This document shows, piece by piece, positions 51,065 through 59,966 of a DNA stretch of 64,000 bases. Location of the stretch: the NCBI GenBank assembly GCA_964245825.1, contig CAXTNT010000001.1, positions 266,297-330,296 of the forward strand, given 5' to 3'. Numbering within the stretch: position 1 is the stretch's first letter; each line of letters begins with the position of its first letter. The translations under genes and the position numbers were made by a program. The stretch comes from CAJCIY01 sp964245825 (lineage in GTDB: Bacteria > Actinomycetota > Actinomycetes > Mycobacteriales > CAJCIY01). A model generated the notes under the pieces. The model did not search any database. It saw only the letters and a list, made by a program, of their open reading frames with translations, and was not told the DNA's origin.

Positions 51065-51602
51065 CCGGAATGGGCTGTTCGGGCGAGTTGTTGCCGCACG
51101 TCGAGGGCGAGCGGTACGCTTTCCCTGCACCGGGAGGGAACCGGGCGCGGACCTGGTCCGGCGCCACTCCCCGAGACGCCGCAGCGGGCGCAGAAAACCC
51201 GGTGCCTGAGCCCCCGCAGCGCCCAGCCGGCAGGTCCGGCTGCGAGCGCCGGGAGATCAGCCCCGCCAGGCCGCCGCTCTGCGGCGCCCGGGCACCCCAG
51301 ACTCCGCCCTCCGGGGCGGCGGCACGAACGCTCCCGCGGGCCGGCTTGCTGCCGGCGCGCGGACGGCGACCGTGCCGGCCGGTGCGCAGCCCTGCTGCGT
51401 CCCGCGTTCCCCGCCGGCAGCGGCGGGGGGCACACCACGCAGGGCAGCACGGACAGCACAACGGACGGCACCGCGTACAGCACGAGGACCGCACAAGGAC
51501 CGCACCAGGACTGCACCAGCCCGACCCGCTCGGCATCCAGCCCGGCCCGGCACTCCACGACCGCCACAGAGGCGGACCCACCGGCCGGCAGGAAAGGATC
51601 AC
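51065..51602 (+). promoter_or_regulatory. Long rho 5' leader with C-rich, candidate rut-like segment
   Basis: 538 bases without a convincing gene precede rho. The last ~170 bases (51430-51600) are rich in C and A and poor in T, with many YC dinucleotides, the composition expected of Rho utilisation sites. They include three tandem 11-base units. Autoregulation of rho by attenuation in its leader is known in other bacteria; its operation here is inferred. Confidence 0.45.
51485..51517 (+). repeat. Three tandem 11-base repeats in the rho leader
   Basis: AGGACCGCACA, AGGACCGCACC and AGGACTGCACC follow without gaps, 85 bases before the rho start. Confidence 0.8.
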
Positions 51603-53603
51603 GTGAACGAGACAGACCTGCTCGAAGACCGTTCGGCCGGGGCCGAAGGCCCTGCGGACACCGCGACGGGGACGAGCACCAGCGCCGACGCACCGCGTCG
51701 TCGCCGCGCCAGCCGACCGGTCGGCGAGGTTGCCGCGGCCGGCACCAACGGCATCGGCACCAACGGCACCGGCACCAACGGCACCGGCACCACCGGCACC
51801 ACCGGCACCACCGGCCCCGGCACCAACGGAACGGGCGCCGGCACCGGCGCCACCGACATCCAGGGCACCGGCGGCCTGGCGGGCAAGCTCCTGCCCGAGC
51901 TGCAGCAGATCGCCGGCGGCCTGGGCATCTCCGGGCTGGCCCGGTTGCGCAAGGGTCAGCTGATCTCGGCCATCCAGGAGGCGCGCGGCGGGACCACGAC
52001 GACCGCGTCCGCGCCCGCGGAACCGTCCCCGCCAGCCGTGCCGCCGGTTGCGACCTCCCGCTCCGACGAGGCGCCGGCACCGCGGGCGGAGACCGGTGAG
52101 AGCCGGCAGGACGGTGACGGGCAGCAGGACCGGCCGCGTCGCCGCAGCACCTACGAGGAGCGTCAGCGAGCGCGCGAGCAGCGCGCCGCACAAGGGGACC
52201 AGGGCACCGACCAGGCCCGGGACTCGGGACCCGACCGGGGTGGCGAGCAGGGCCGCACGAGCCAGGCCAACCACAACGGGACGGCGCGCACCAGCCATCC
52301 CGGCGGCCAGAGCACCGGTCCGGGGACGCAGCGCGACGACGACGACGAGGACTTCGACAGCCGCCGCAGCCGCCGCGGGCGCTACCGCGACCGTCGGCGT
52401 GGCACCAACCGGCCCGGTGGCGGCGGCCAGACCGACGCCGAGCCGGCGATCCGCGACGACGACGTCCTCGCGCCGGTGGCCGGGATCCTCGACATGTCCG
52501 ACAGCTACGCCTTCCTGCGGACCAGCGGCTACCTGCCCGGTCCCAAGGACGTGTACGTGTCCATGAACCTCGTGCGTCGCAACGGCCTGCGCCGCGGCGA
52601 CGCCATCACCGGCGTGGTCCGCGCGAACGCGGGCGAGGGCGAGCAGCAGGGTCCCCGCCGCGAGAAGTACGTCCCCCTCGTCCGCCTCGACACGATCAAC
52701 GGGGTCACCCCCGAGGAGGCGCGGGACCGGCCTGAGTTCGGCAAGCTCACGCCGCTCTACCCGCAGGAGCGGCTGCGCCTGGAGACGGACTCGAGCGACC
52801 TGGTCACCCGAGTGATCGACCTGGTCATGCCGATCGGCAAGGGCCAACGGGCGCTCATCGTCAGCCCGCCGAAGGCCGGCAAGACGACTGTGCTGCAGCG
52901 GATCGCGAACGCGATCACCGAGAACAACCCCGAGTGCCACCTGATGGTGGTGCTGGTCGACGAGCGGCCCGAGGAGGTCACCGACATGCAGCGGTCGGTG
53001 AAGGGAGAGGTCATCGCCTCGACCTTCGACCGTCCTGCCTCCGATCACACGACCTTGTCCGAGCTCGCCATCGAGCGGGCCAAGCGGCTCGTCGAGCTGG
53101 GCCACGACGTCGTGGTGATGCTCGACAACCTGACCCGGCTGGGGCGTGCCTACAACTTGGCGGCGCCGGCCTCGGGCCGGATCCTGTCCGGTGGCGTCGA
53201 CTCCGCGGCGCTCTACCCGCCGAAGCGGTTCCTCGGTGCGGCCCGCAACATCGAGAACGGCGGTTCGCTCACGATCCTCGCGACGGCGCTCGTCGAGACC
53301 GGCTCGACGATGGACACGGTGATCTTCGAGGAGTTCAAGGGCACCGGGAACGCCGAGCTGATCCTCTCCCGCAAGATCGCCGACAAGCGGATCTTCCCGG
53401 CCGTGGACATCGACCCGTCGAGCACCCGCAAGGACGAGTTGCTGATGTCGCCCGAGGAGCACGCGGTGGTGCAGAAGCTGCGGCGGGTGCTGCACGCGCT
53501 GGACTCGCAGTCGGCGATCGAGCTGCTCCTGAACAAGCTCAAGGAGACCCCCACCAACATCCAGTTCCTGCAGCAGATCGCGAAGACCACGCCGGGGGAG
53601 TGA
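51603..53603 (+). CDS. rho: Transcription termination factor Rho
   Basis: 666-residue hexameric RNA helicase. A Gly/Thr/Asn repeat (about residues 47-88) precedes the N-terminal RHO_N helices (LPELQQIAGGLGISGLARLR). A long charged actinobacterial insertion rich in Arg/Asp/Gly (about 130-285) follows. Then come the cold-shock RNA-binding domain (GILDMSDSYAFLRTSGYLPG) and the ATPase with Walker A SPPKAGKTTVL, VVLVDERPEEVTDM and VVMLDNLTRLGRAYN. GTG start at 51603. Confidence 0.96.
   Translation: MNETDLLEDRSAGAEGPADTATGTSTSADAPRRRRASRPVGEVAAAGTNGIGTNGTGTNGTGTTGTTGTTGPGTNGTGAGTGATDIQGTGGLAGKLLPELQQIAGGLGISGLARLRKGQLISAIQEARGGTTTTASAPAEPSPPAVPPVATSRSDEAPAPRAETGESRQDGDGQQDRPRRRSTYEERQRAREQRAAQGDQGTDQARDSGPDRGGEQGRTSQANHNGTARTSHPGGQSTGPGTQRDDDDEDFDSRRSRRGRYRDRRRGTNRPGGGGQTDAEPAIRDDDVLAPVAGILDMSDSYAFLRTSGYLPGPKDVYVSMNLVRRNGLRRGDAITGVVRANAGEGEQQGPRREKYVPLVRLDTINGVTPEEARDRPEFGKLTPLYPQERLRLETDSSDLVTRVIDLVMPIGKGQRALIVSPPKAGKTTVLQRIANAITENNPECHLMVVLVDERPEEVTDMQRSVKGEVIASTFDRPASDHTTLSELAIERAKRLVELGHDVVVMLDNLTRLGRAYNLAAPASGRILSGGVDSAALYPPKRFLGAARNIENGGSLTILATALVETGSTMDTVIFEEFKGTGNAELILSRKIADKRIFPAVDIDPSSTRKDELLMSPEEHAVVQKLRRVLHALDSQSAIELLLNKLKETPTNIQFLQQIAKTTPGE
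51741..51870 (+). repeat. GGCACC-based coding microrepeat at the Rho N-terminus
   Basis: About a dozen units of GGCACC alternating with AAC or ACC codons encode GTNGTG/GTTGTT runs. The array is in frame and purine/pyrimidine biased, suggesting slippage-generated length variation. Confidence 0.75.
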
Positions 53604-53707
53604 TCGCGCCCCCGGCGTGCGTTGACTACCCTCGCAGCACCACATCCCAGGCCGCCGGTTCCCGACGCATCCGCGCCGACCCGGCTGCCGACGACGGAGG
53701 AGACGAC

Positions 53708-53941
53708 ATGAAGACCGACATCCATCCCGCGTACGCGGAGACGACGGTGACCTGTTCGTGCGGGTCGACCTTCACCACCCGCAGCACCAAGGCCGGCGGC
53801 CAGATGGTCGTCGAGGTGTGCTCGGCGTGCCACCCGTTCTACACCGGCAAGCAGAAGATCATGGACGTGGGTGGCCGCGTCGAGAAGTTCGAGAAGCGCT
53901 TCGGCAAGCGGGCGCCTGGCACCTCGGCAGCCGGCAAGTAG
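53708..53941 (+). CDS. rpmE: 50S ribosomal protein L31 (zinc-binding form)
   Basis: 77 residues. MKTDIHPAYAETTVTCSCGS and VEVCSACHPFYTGKQK show the four cysteines of the C+ zinc form. GGAGGAGA precedes the ATG. Followed by a strong hairpin before prfA. Confidence 0.95.
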   Translation: MKTDIHPAYAETTVTCSCGSTFTTRSTKAGGQMVVEVCSACHPFYTGKQKIMDVGGRVEKFEKRFGKRAPGTSAAGK

Positions 53942-53949
53942 CGACCTCG

Positions 53950-53980
53950 CGGCGCCCGTCCCCCGGTGGGGCGGGCGCCG
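53950..53980 (+). terminator. GC-rich hairpin between rpmE and prfA
   Basis: CGGCGCCCG-T-CCCC pairs with GGGG-CGGGCGCCG around a CGGT loop: 13 base pairs with a single bulged T. No T-tract follows, so it may terminate weakly, pause, or stabilise the rpmE mRNA end. Confidence 0.6.
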
Positions 53981-54043
53981 TTCGCATGCCGGGGGTCGGC
54001 GCGTCGCCCGACCCCGGTCGGGCGCTCCTGGGAAGGATCACGG

Positions 54044-55099
54044 ATGTTCGAGCAGCTGCCGGCGTTGGTCGCCGAGCACGCCGAGACCGAGCGGCGGCTG
54101 TCCGACCCGGCGGTGCACGCCGACCAGAACGTCGCCCGGGACCTCGGTCGCCGGTACGCCGAGCTCACCCCGATCGTCGCGGCGGGCCTGCGCTGGCGTC
54201 GCGCCGAGGACGACCTGACCGTCGCGCGGGAGCTCGCCGAGCAGGACGCCTCCTTCCACGACGAGCTGCCGGGCCTGGAGCGCACCCGGGATGACGCGGT
54301 CGCCGTCCTGCGCGGCGCGCTGAGCCCGCGCGACCCGCTCGACGGCAAGGACGTGATTCTCGAGGTCAAGGCGGGCGAGGGCGGCGAGGAGTCGGCGCTG
54401 TTCGCCGGGGACCTGTTGCGGATGTACCTGCGCTACGCCGAGCGCCAGGGCTGGCGCACCGAGCTGCTCGACGGCACCCCCTCGGACCTCGGCGGCTGGC
54501 GGGACGCGGCCGTTGGGATCAAGGCCAAGCAGGGCGGGGTGTGGTCGAAGCTGAAGTACGAGGGCGGCGTGCACCGCGTGCAGCGCGTCCCGGTCACGGA
54601 GTCGCAGGGCCGGTTGCACACCTCCGCGGCCGGCGTCCTGGTGCTGCCCGAGGCGGACGAGGTCGACGTGACCATCGACCCGGCCGACCTCCGGATCGAC
54701 GTCTACCGCAGCTCGGGCCCGGGCGGGCAGAGCGTCAACACCACCGACTCCGCGGTGCGCATCACGCACGTGCCGACCGGCACGGTCGTCTCGATGCAGA
54801 ACGAGAAGAGCCAGCTGCAGAACAAGGAGGCCGGCATGCGGGTGCTGCGGGCCCGGCTGCTGGCCCAGGCCCAGGACGCCGCGGCGGCCGAGCAGTCGGC
54901 CGCCCGGGGCGCGCAGGTACGCACGGTGGATCGTAGTGAGCGGATCCGGACCTACAACTTCAAGGAGAACCGGGTCTCCGACCATCGCATCGGCTTCACC
55001 GCCTACAACCTCGACGCCGTCCTCGACGGTGATCTGGACGCCGTGATCACGGCACTGACCGACGCCGACCTGGCCGCCCAGGTCGACACCGGCACGTGA
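54044..55099 (+). CDS. prfA: Peptide chain release factor 1
   Basis: 351 residues. The catalytic GGQ is in SSGPGGQSVNTTDSAVRITH, and the KYEGGVHRVQRVPVTESQGR segment precedes it. An upstream in-frame start exists, but the ATG at 54044 with GGAAGGATCA before it gives the standard MFEQLPALV start. Overlaps prmC. Confidence 0.96.
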   Translation: MFEQLPALVAEHAETERRLSDPAVHADQNVARDLGRRYAELTPIVAAGLRWRRAEDDLTVARELAEQDASFHDELPGLERTRDDAVAVLRGALSPRDPLDGKDVILEVKAGEGGEESALFAGDLLRMYLRYAERQGWRTELLDGTPSDLGGWRDAAVGIKAKQGGVWSKLKYEGGVHRVQRVPVTESQGRLHTSAAGVLVLPEADEVDVTIDPADLRIDVYRSSGPGGQSVNTTDSAVRITHVPTGTVVSMQNEKSQLQNKEAGMRVLRARLLAQAQDAAAAEQSAARGAQVRTVDRSERIRTYNFKENRVSDHRIGFTAYNLDAVLDGDLDAVITALTDADLAAQVDTGT

Positions 55100-55992
55100 C
55101 GCCGGGGCGGCGCGCCGACGAGGTGGCGGCGGTGCCGTCGGCGGCGGTGCCGTCGGCGGCGGCGCGGTCGGAGGCGGCCCGGGCGGCGGTGCTGCGGGCG
55201 GCGCAGACCCTCCGTGCCGCCGGGGTGGCGAGCGCCCGGCACGACGCCGAGGCGCTGGCGCGCTTCGTGCTCGGGTGCGACCGGGCGCTCGGCTCCTCGC
55301 CGCCGTGGGACGCCCCCGCCCGTCGGCGCTTCGAGGCGCTCGTCGAGCGCCGCGCTCGGCGCGAGCCGCTGCAACACCTCACCGGCCGGGCGCCGTTCCG
55401 CCACCTCGAGATCGCGGTCGGCCCGGGCGTCTTCGTCCCCCGCCCCGAGACCGAGGGGCTGGTCGACCTGGTGCTGGACCGGGCCGGCCCGGGCAGCGTC
55501 GTGGTGGATCTCTGCGCGGGCTCGGGCGCGGTCGCACTGGCCGTCGCGACCGAGCGACCGGGCACCGAGGTGCACGCCGTGGAGTGCGAGGCGGTGGCGC
55601 TGCGCTGGCTGCGCCGGAACGTCGGCGACCTAGTGATCGTCCACCCCGCCGACGTCCGGGACGCGCTGCCCGAGCTCGACGGCTCGGTCGACGTCGTCGT
55701 CAGCAACCCGCCGTACCTGCCGGACGGTCTGGTCCTCGAGCCTGAGGTCGGCGCCCACGACCCGGCGGCGTCGCTCTGGGGTGGACCGGACGGGTTGACG
55801 ACGATCCGCTGGGTGGTCGCTGCCGCGGCCCGGCTGCTCCGCCCGGGTGGGCTGCTCGCCCTCGAGCACGACGAGAGCCATCAGGCCGCCGTACGGGAAT
55901 GCCTGCAGGGCAAGGGCTTCGGCGGCGTCGTCGGGCATCGGGACCTGACCGGTCGGGACCGGTATGTGACGGGCGTCAGGATGGCGCCGTGA
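55096..55992 (+). CDS. prmC: Peptide chain release factor N5-glutamine methyltransferase
   Basis: 298 residues. The SAM site VVDLCAGSGAVALAVATE and catalytic VVSNPPYLPDG mark PrmC/HemK, which methylates the GGQ Gln of release factors. The N-terminus is extended by Ala-rich codons in a repetitive GGCGGTGCCGTC stretch. GTG start overlaps prfA, its substrate gene. Confidence 0.94.
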   Translation: MTPGRRADEVAAVPSAAVPSAAARSEAARAAVLRAAQTLRAAGVASARHDAEALARFVLGCDRALGSSPPWDAPARRRFEALVERRARREPLQHLTGRAPFRHLEIAVGPGVFVPRPETEGLVDLVLDRAGPGSVVVDLCAGSGAVALAVATERPGTEVHAVECEAVALRWLRRNVGDLVIVHPADVRDALPELDGSVDVVVSNPPYLPDGLVLEPEVGAHDPAASLWGGPDGLTTIRWVVAAAARLLRPGGLLALEHDESHQAAVRECLQGKGFGGVVGHRDLTGRDRYVTGVRMAP

Positions 55993-56600
55993 ACGCCGAC
56001 ATCGAGGGCGCCGCCGCGGCCGTCGCCGCAGGACGGCTGGTCGTGCTGCCGACCGACACCGTCTACGGCATCGGCGCCGACGCCTTCAGTCCCGCCGCGG
56101 TCAACGCCCTGTTGGCGGCGAAGGGCCGCGGCCGCGACATGCCGGTCCCCGTGCTGGTCCCGTCCTGGACCACCGTCGACGGGCTGGCCGCGGTCGTGAG
56201 CCCAGCTGCCCGTGAGCTCATCGAGGCCTTCTGGCCGGGGCCGCTCAGCCTGGTCTTCGCCCAGGTGTCGACGCTGGCGTGGGACCTCGGCGAGGCGGAT
56301 GGCACCGTGCTCGTCCGGATGCCGCTGCACCCGACGGCGCTCGCCCTGCTGGAGCGCACCGGGCCCATGGCGGTCAGCAGCGCCAACCGGTCCGGGCAGC
56401 CGCCGGCCGTCACGGTCGAGCAGGCCCGCGAGCAGCTGGGCTCCTCGGTCGCGGTGTACCTCGACGGCGGTCCGACGGCGGGCCCGGTCCCCTCGACCAT
56501 CGTCGACGTCAGCCGGCCGGAGGAGTCCCCGCGCGTGCTGCGGCTGGGCGCGCTCGACGGCGCCCGGCTGCGCGAGGTCGTCCCCGCACTGGTCGGTTGA
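55989..56600 (+). CDS. tsaC: L-threonylcarbamoyladenylate synthase (Sua5/YrdC/YwlC)
   Basis: 203 residues. GRLVVLPTDTVYGIGADAF, WPGPLSLVF and PMAVSSANRSGQPPAVT are the YrdC signatures. It makes threonylcarbamoyl-AMP for the t6A37 modification of tRNAs. GTG start overlaps prmC. Confidence 0.93.
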   Translation: MNADIEGAAAAVAAGRLVVLPTDTVYGIGADAFSPAAVNALLAAKGRGRDMPVPVLVPSWTTVDGLAAVVSPAARELIEAFWPGPLSLVFAQVSTLAWDLGEADGTVLVRMPLHPTALALLERTGPMAVSSANRSGQPPAVTVEQAREQLGSSVAVYLDGGPTAGPVPSTIVDVSRPEESPRVLRLGALDGARLREVVPALVG

Positions 56601-57058
56601 TGCGCTTTCCCGACCCCGCCGCGCTGCTCACCGCCGCCGGCACCGAACTCGGTGCCACCGCCTGGCGCCCGGTCACCCCCGACGACGTCGCCCACTTCGC
56701 GGCCGTGCTCGGCGGAGACCCCTGGCTGCACACCGACGCCGACCGGGCGCGCTCCGACGGGCCGTTCGGCCGGCCGGTCGCCTCGGGCTACCTCACCCTG
56801 GCGTTGGCCACCCCGTTCCTCGCCGAGCTGCTCGAGGTCGAGGGGTACGGCCTGGACGTGGACTACGGACTCGACCGGGTGCGCTTCCCCGCCCCCGTGC
56901 CGGTCGGCAGCCGCGTCCGGGCACACGGCCGGCTGCTGTCGGCGCACCGCCACCCGCCGGCGCTGCGCACGGTCGTCGAGCTCCGGTACGAGTGCGACGC
57001 CGCCGCGCGTACGCCCTGCGTCGCCCAGGTGGTCACCCTGCTGCTGCCCACGGCCTGA
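56600..57058 (+). CDS. MaoC/hotdog-fold dehydratase-like protein
   Basis: 152 residues. DVAHFAAVLGGDPWLHTDADRA followed by GRPVASGYLTLALATPFLAE is the hydratase-2 region of MaoC proteins (Asp and His positions present), and YGLDRVRFPAPVPVGSRVRA follows. The TGATG overlap shows coupling to tsaC. A lipid-type enzyme is unexpected in this translation/ATP-synthase operon. Confidence 0.87.
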   Translation: MRFPDPAALLTAAGTELGATAWRPVTPDDVAHFAAVLGGDPWLHTDADRARSDGPFGRPVASGYLTLALATPFLAELLEVEGYGLDVDYGLDRVRFPAPVPVGSRVRAHGRLLSAHRHPPALRTVVELRYECDAAARTPCVAQVVTLLLPTA

Positions 57059-57154
57059 GCGCCGCGGACGCGGGCGCCGCGCCGCCGGCCGCGGGCGGTC
57101 GCCGACGTCGGTAGCATCGGCGCCACATCCTCCGCCGACCCCCGGGAGCCACGC

Positions 57155-58426
57155 GTGAGCACGTTCTACGGCCCCGACTTCGAGCAGCTGGCGGCGCAGG
57201 ACCCCGAGGTGGCGGCGATCCTGACCGACGAGCTGGCCCGCCTCCGCGGCGGGCTGCAGCTGATCGCGAGCGAGAACTTCACCAGCCCGGCCGTGCTCGC
57301 GGCGCTCGGCTCGACGCTGTCCAATAAATACGCCGAGGGCTACCCGGGGCGGCGTTACTACGGCGGCTGCGAGGTCGTCGACCGGGCCGAGCTGCTCGGG
57401 ATCGAGCGGGCGAGGACGCTGTTCGGGGCCGAGCACGCCAACCTGCAGCCGCACTCGGGGGCGAGCGCCAACTTCGCCGTGTACGCGGCCCTGCTCAAGC
57501 CCGGCGACACCGTGCTGGCGATGTCGCTGCCGCACGGCGGCCACCTGACGCACGGCAGCAAGGTCAGCTTCTCGGGCAAGTGGTTCGACGCGGTCGGCTA
57601 CGGGGTCGACGCGGAGACCGAGCTGATCGACTACGACGAGGTGGCCCGGCTCGCCGACGAGCACCGACCCAAGATGATCATCTGCGGGGCGACCGCGTAC
57701 CCGCGACTGATCGACTTCGCGCGCTTCCGCGCGATCGCCGACTCGGTCGGCGCCTGGCTGATGGTGGACGCCGCGCACTTCATCGGCCTGGTCGCCGGTG
57801 GGGCGATCCCGAGCCCGGTGCCGTACGCCGACGTGGTCAGCTTCACCACGCACAAGGTGCTGCGCGGCCCGCGCGGCGGCATGATCGTCTGCACCGACGA
57901 GCTGGCCGCCCGCATCGACAAGGCCGTCTTCCCGTTCGCGCAGGGCGGCCCGCTCATGCACGCCGTCGCCGCCAAGGCGGTCGCGCTCGGCGAGTGCCTC
58001 CAGCCCAACTACCGGGAGTACGCGGCGCAGGTCGTCCGCAACAGCCAGGCCCTGACCGAGGCCCTGGCCGCCGAGGGCCTGCGGCCGGTCTCCGGCGGCA
58101 CCGACACCCACCTCGCGCTGCTCGACCTGCGTGCGGTCGGGGTGACCGGCAAGGACGCCGAGGCCCGCTGCGGCGCCGCCCGGATCACCCTCAACAAGAA
58201 CGCCATCCCGAACGACCCGCAGCCGCCGGCCGTCGCCTCGGGCATCCGCGTGGGCACGCCGTCGGTGACGACTCAGGGCATGGTCCCGGCCGACATGAAG
58301 GAGGTCGCCGGGCTGATCGCCCGCGCCGTCCGGGACGAGGACGGCTCCGCCGCCGCGGCCGTCGCCACCGACGTGTCGGCGCTGGTGGAGCGCAACCCCG
58401 CCTATCCTCGGGCCGCGGGCTCCTGA
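57155..58426 (+). CDS. glyA: Serine hydroxymethyltransferase
   Basis: 423-residue PLP enzyme interconverting serine and glycine with tetrahydrofolate. IASENFTSPAVLAALGS, YPGRRYYGGCEVVD and DVVSFTTHKVLRGPRGGMIV (PLP Lys) are diagnostic. GTG start at 57155. Ends just before a small GCCCC-GTC-GGGGC hairpin. Confidence 0.96.
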   Translation: MSTFYGPDFEQLAAQDPEVAAILTDELARLRGGLQLIASENFTSPAVLAALGSTLSNKYAEGYPGRRYYGGCEVVDRAELLGIERARTLFGAEHANLQPHSGASANFAVYAALLKPGDTVLAMSLPHGGHLTHGSKVSFSGKWFDAVGYGVDAETELIDYDEVARLADEHRPKMIICGATAYPRLIDFARFRAIADSVGAWLMVDAAHFIGLVAGGAIPSPVPYADVVSFTTHKVLRGPRGGMIVCTDELAARIDKAVFPFAQGGPLMHAVAAKAVALGECLQPNYREYAAQVVRNSQALTEALAAEGLRPVSGGTDTHLALLDLRAVGVTGKDAEARCGAARITLNKNAIPNDPQPPAVASGIRVGTPSVTTQGMVPADMKEVAGLIARAVRDEDGSAAAAVATDVSALVERNPAYPRAAGS

Positions 58427-58427
58427 C

Positions 58428-58440
58428 GCCCCGTCGGGGC
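58428..58440 (+). terminator. Small hairpin after glyA
   Basis: GCCCC-GTC-GGGGC, five base pairs with a three-base loop and no T-run. Probably a weak processing or pausing element at most; 27 bases before wecA. Confidence 0.3.
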
Positions 58441-58467
58441 TGAGCAGACACCGGAGGGAGGCGGCCG

Positions 58468-59598
58468 GTGCGCGCGTACCTGGTGTGCATCGCCGCCGCC
58501 GCGATCACCACGTACCTGCTGACGCCGTTCGTCGGCCGGTTGGCGGTGCGGGTCGGCGCGATCGCCCAGGTGCGCGACCGCGATGTGCACCTCACGCCGA
58601 CGCCACGGCTGGGCGGTGTCGCGATGTACGGCGGCATGCTCGTGGCGATGCTGGTGGCCAGCCACCTGCCGACGCTGGGCAAGGTCTTCGCGCAGAGTTC
58701 CGAGCCGAAGGCCACGCTCGTCGGCGCGACGCTGATGTGCCTGCTCGGGGCGGTCGACGACAAGTGGGAACTGGACGCGCTGACCAAGCTCGCCGGGCAG
58801 GTGTTCATCGCGGGCGTGATGGTCCTGATGGGCGTCCAGCTCTCGTACGTGCTGCTGCCCGGCCGGCACCTGTACTCGCTCGGTGCCGACCAGGCGGTGC
58901 CGCTGACCGTGCTGCTGGTCGTGCTCCTGGTCAACGCCGTGAACTTCGTCGACGGCCTGGACGGGCTCGCCGCCGGCGTCGTGGCCATCGCCGCGGGGGC
59001 CACGTTCCTCTACAGCTACCACCTGGAGTTCAGCCTCGGGGAGGGCATCTCGGCGACGCCGGCGGTGCTGCTCTCGGCCATCCTGCTGGGCTCCTGTCTG
59101 GGCTTCCTGCCGCACAACTTCGCGCCGGCGAAGCTGTTCATGGGCGACTCGGGGTCGATGCCGCTCGGCCTGGTCCTCGCGGCGGCGATGACGAGCGTCA
59201 CCGGCCAGGTCGACTTCAACGGGCTCAGCAGCTTCGACAAGGTCTCGCTGTACGTGCCGCTGGTCATCCCGCTCGCCGTGCTGGCGGTGCCGTTCCTGGA
59301 CCTGACCCTCGCGGTGGTGCGCCGGACCCGGTCGGGCCGGTCGCCGTTCAGCCCGGACAAGCAGCACCTGCACCACCGGCTGCTCGAGATCGGTCACGGC
59401 CCGCGCCGGGCGGTGCTGCTCATGTACGGATGGGCCGCGCTGCTCGGCTTCGGGGCCGTCCTGCTCTCGTTCTCCACCGGCGGCGCGTTCGCGGTCGGTG
59501 GCCTGATCGCCGCCTCGGTGGCGATCATCGCCGTGTCCGGGATGCCGCGCCTGCGCCAGCTCCAGCACCAGGTGCGGGCCGCGCGGCACCGGTCGTGA
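58468..59598 (+). CDS. wecA: Undecaprenyl-phosphate GlcNAc-1-phosphate transferase (WecA/MraY family)
   Basis: 376 residues with about ten membrane helices. The Asp-rich GAVDDKWELDALTKLAGQ, NFVDGLDGLAAGVV and FMGDSGSMPLGLVLA plus LHHRLLEIGHG are the catalytic loops. Starts polyprenyl-linked cell-wall polymer assembly, e.g. arabinogalactan- or teichoic-type linkage units. GTG start with GGAGGGAGG upstream. Confidence 0.93.
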   Translation: MRAYLVCIAAAAITTYLLTPFVGRLAVRVGAIAQVRDRDVHLTPTPRLGGVAMYGGMLVAMLVASHLPTLGKVFAQSSEPKATLVGATLMCLLGAVDDKWELDALTKLAGQVFIAGVMVLMGVQLSYVLLPGRHLYSLGADQAVPLTVLLVVLLVNAVNFVDGLDGLAAGVVAIAAGATFLYSYHLEFSLGEGISATPAVLLSAILLGSCLGFLPHNFAPAKLFMGDSGSMPLGLVLAAAMTSVTGQVDFNGLSSFDKVSLYVPLVIPLAVLAVPFLDLTLAVVRRTRSGRSPFSPDKQHLHHRLLEIGHGPRRAVLLMYGWAALLGFGAVLLSFSTGGAFAVGGLIAASVAIIAVSGMPRLRQLQHQVRAARHRS

Positions 59599-59966
59599 CC
59601 GGCGTCCCGGCCGACGGCGACGGCGGCGAGCAGCCGCGGATGCCACCCGTTGGCAGCACCGTCCCAGCGGGATCGGCGCCCGCGCCTGTGGTAGTTTCGC
59701 CGGGCTTGCCGAGTCCTTTCGTGCTCTTCGGGATCGGGGGCGCGAACGCGGCGTGCTGGTTGACGGGGTTCGGTCTCGGCTGGTTGCTCGACAGCCACCT
59801 CGGCACCACCCCGCTGTTCGTCATCGTCGGCCTGTTCGTCGGGGTCGCGCTCGGCGTGGTGTCCACGTACAAGGAAGTGCGCAGGTACTTAGGCAGTGAT
59901 CGAGGAGGATCGGGAACCAGTGCCGGGCCCAGCGGTGGAGGCGCTGCCGGTCGTCCCGACCGCTGA
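59595..59966 (+). CDS. AtpZ/AtpI-like ATP synthase accessory membrane protein
   Basis: 123 residues. After a Pro-rich N-terminus come two helices, FGIGGANAACWLTGFGLGWLL and LFVIVGLFVGVALGVVSTYK, with the short loop typical of AtpZ. GTG start overlaps wecA; it overlaps the next gene by up to 71 bases in another frame. Confidence 0.78.
   Translation: MTGVPADGDGGEQPRMPPVGSTVPAGSAPAPVVVSPGLPSPFVLFGIGGANAACWLTGFGLGWLLDSHLGTTPLFVIVGLFVGVALGVVSTYKEVRRYLGSDRGGSGTSAGPSGGGAAGRPDR

Noticed and set aside
48817..53645. Two 1124-residue minus-strand open frames across hom-thrC-thrB-rho
   Set aside because: Low-complexity Arg/Pro/Gly translation antisense to clearly conserved genes; no domains.
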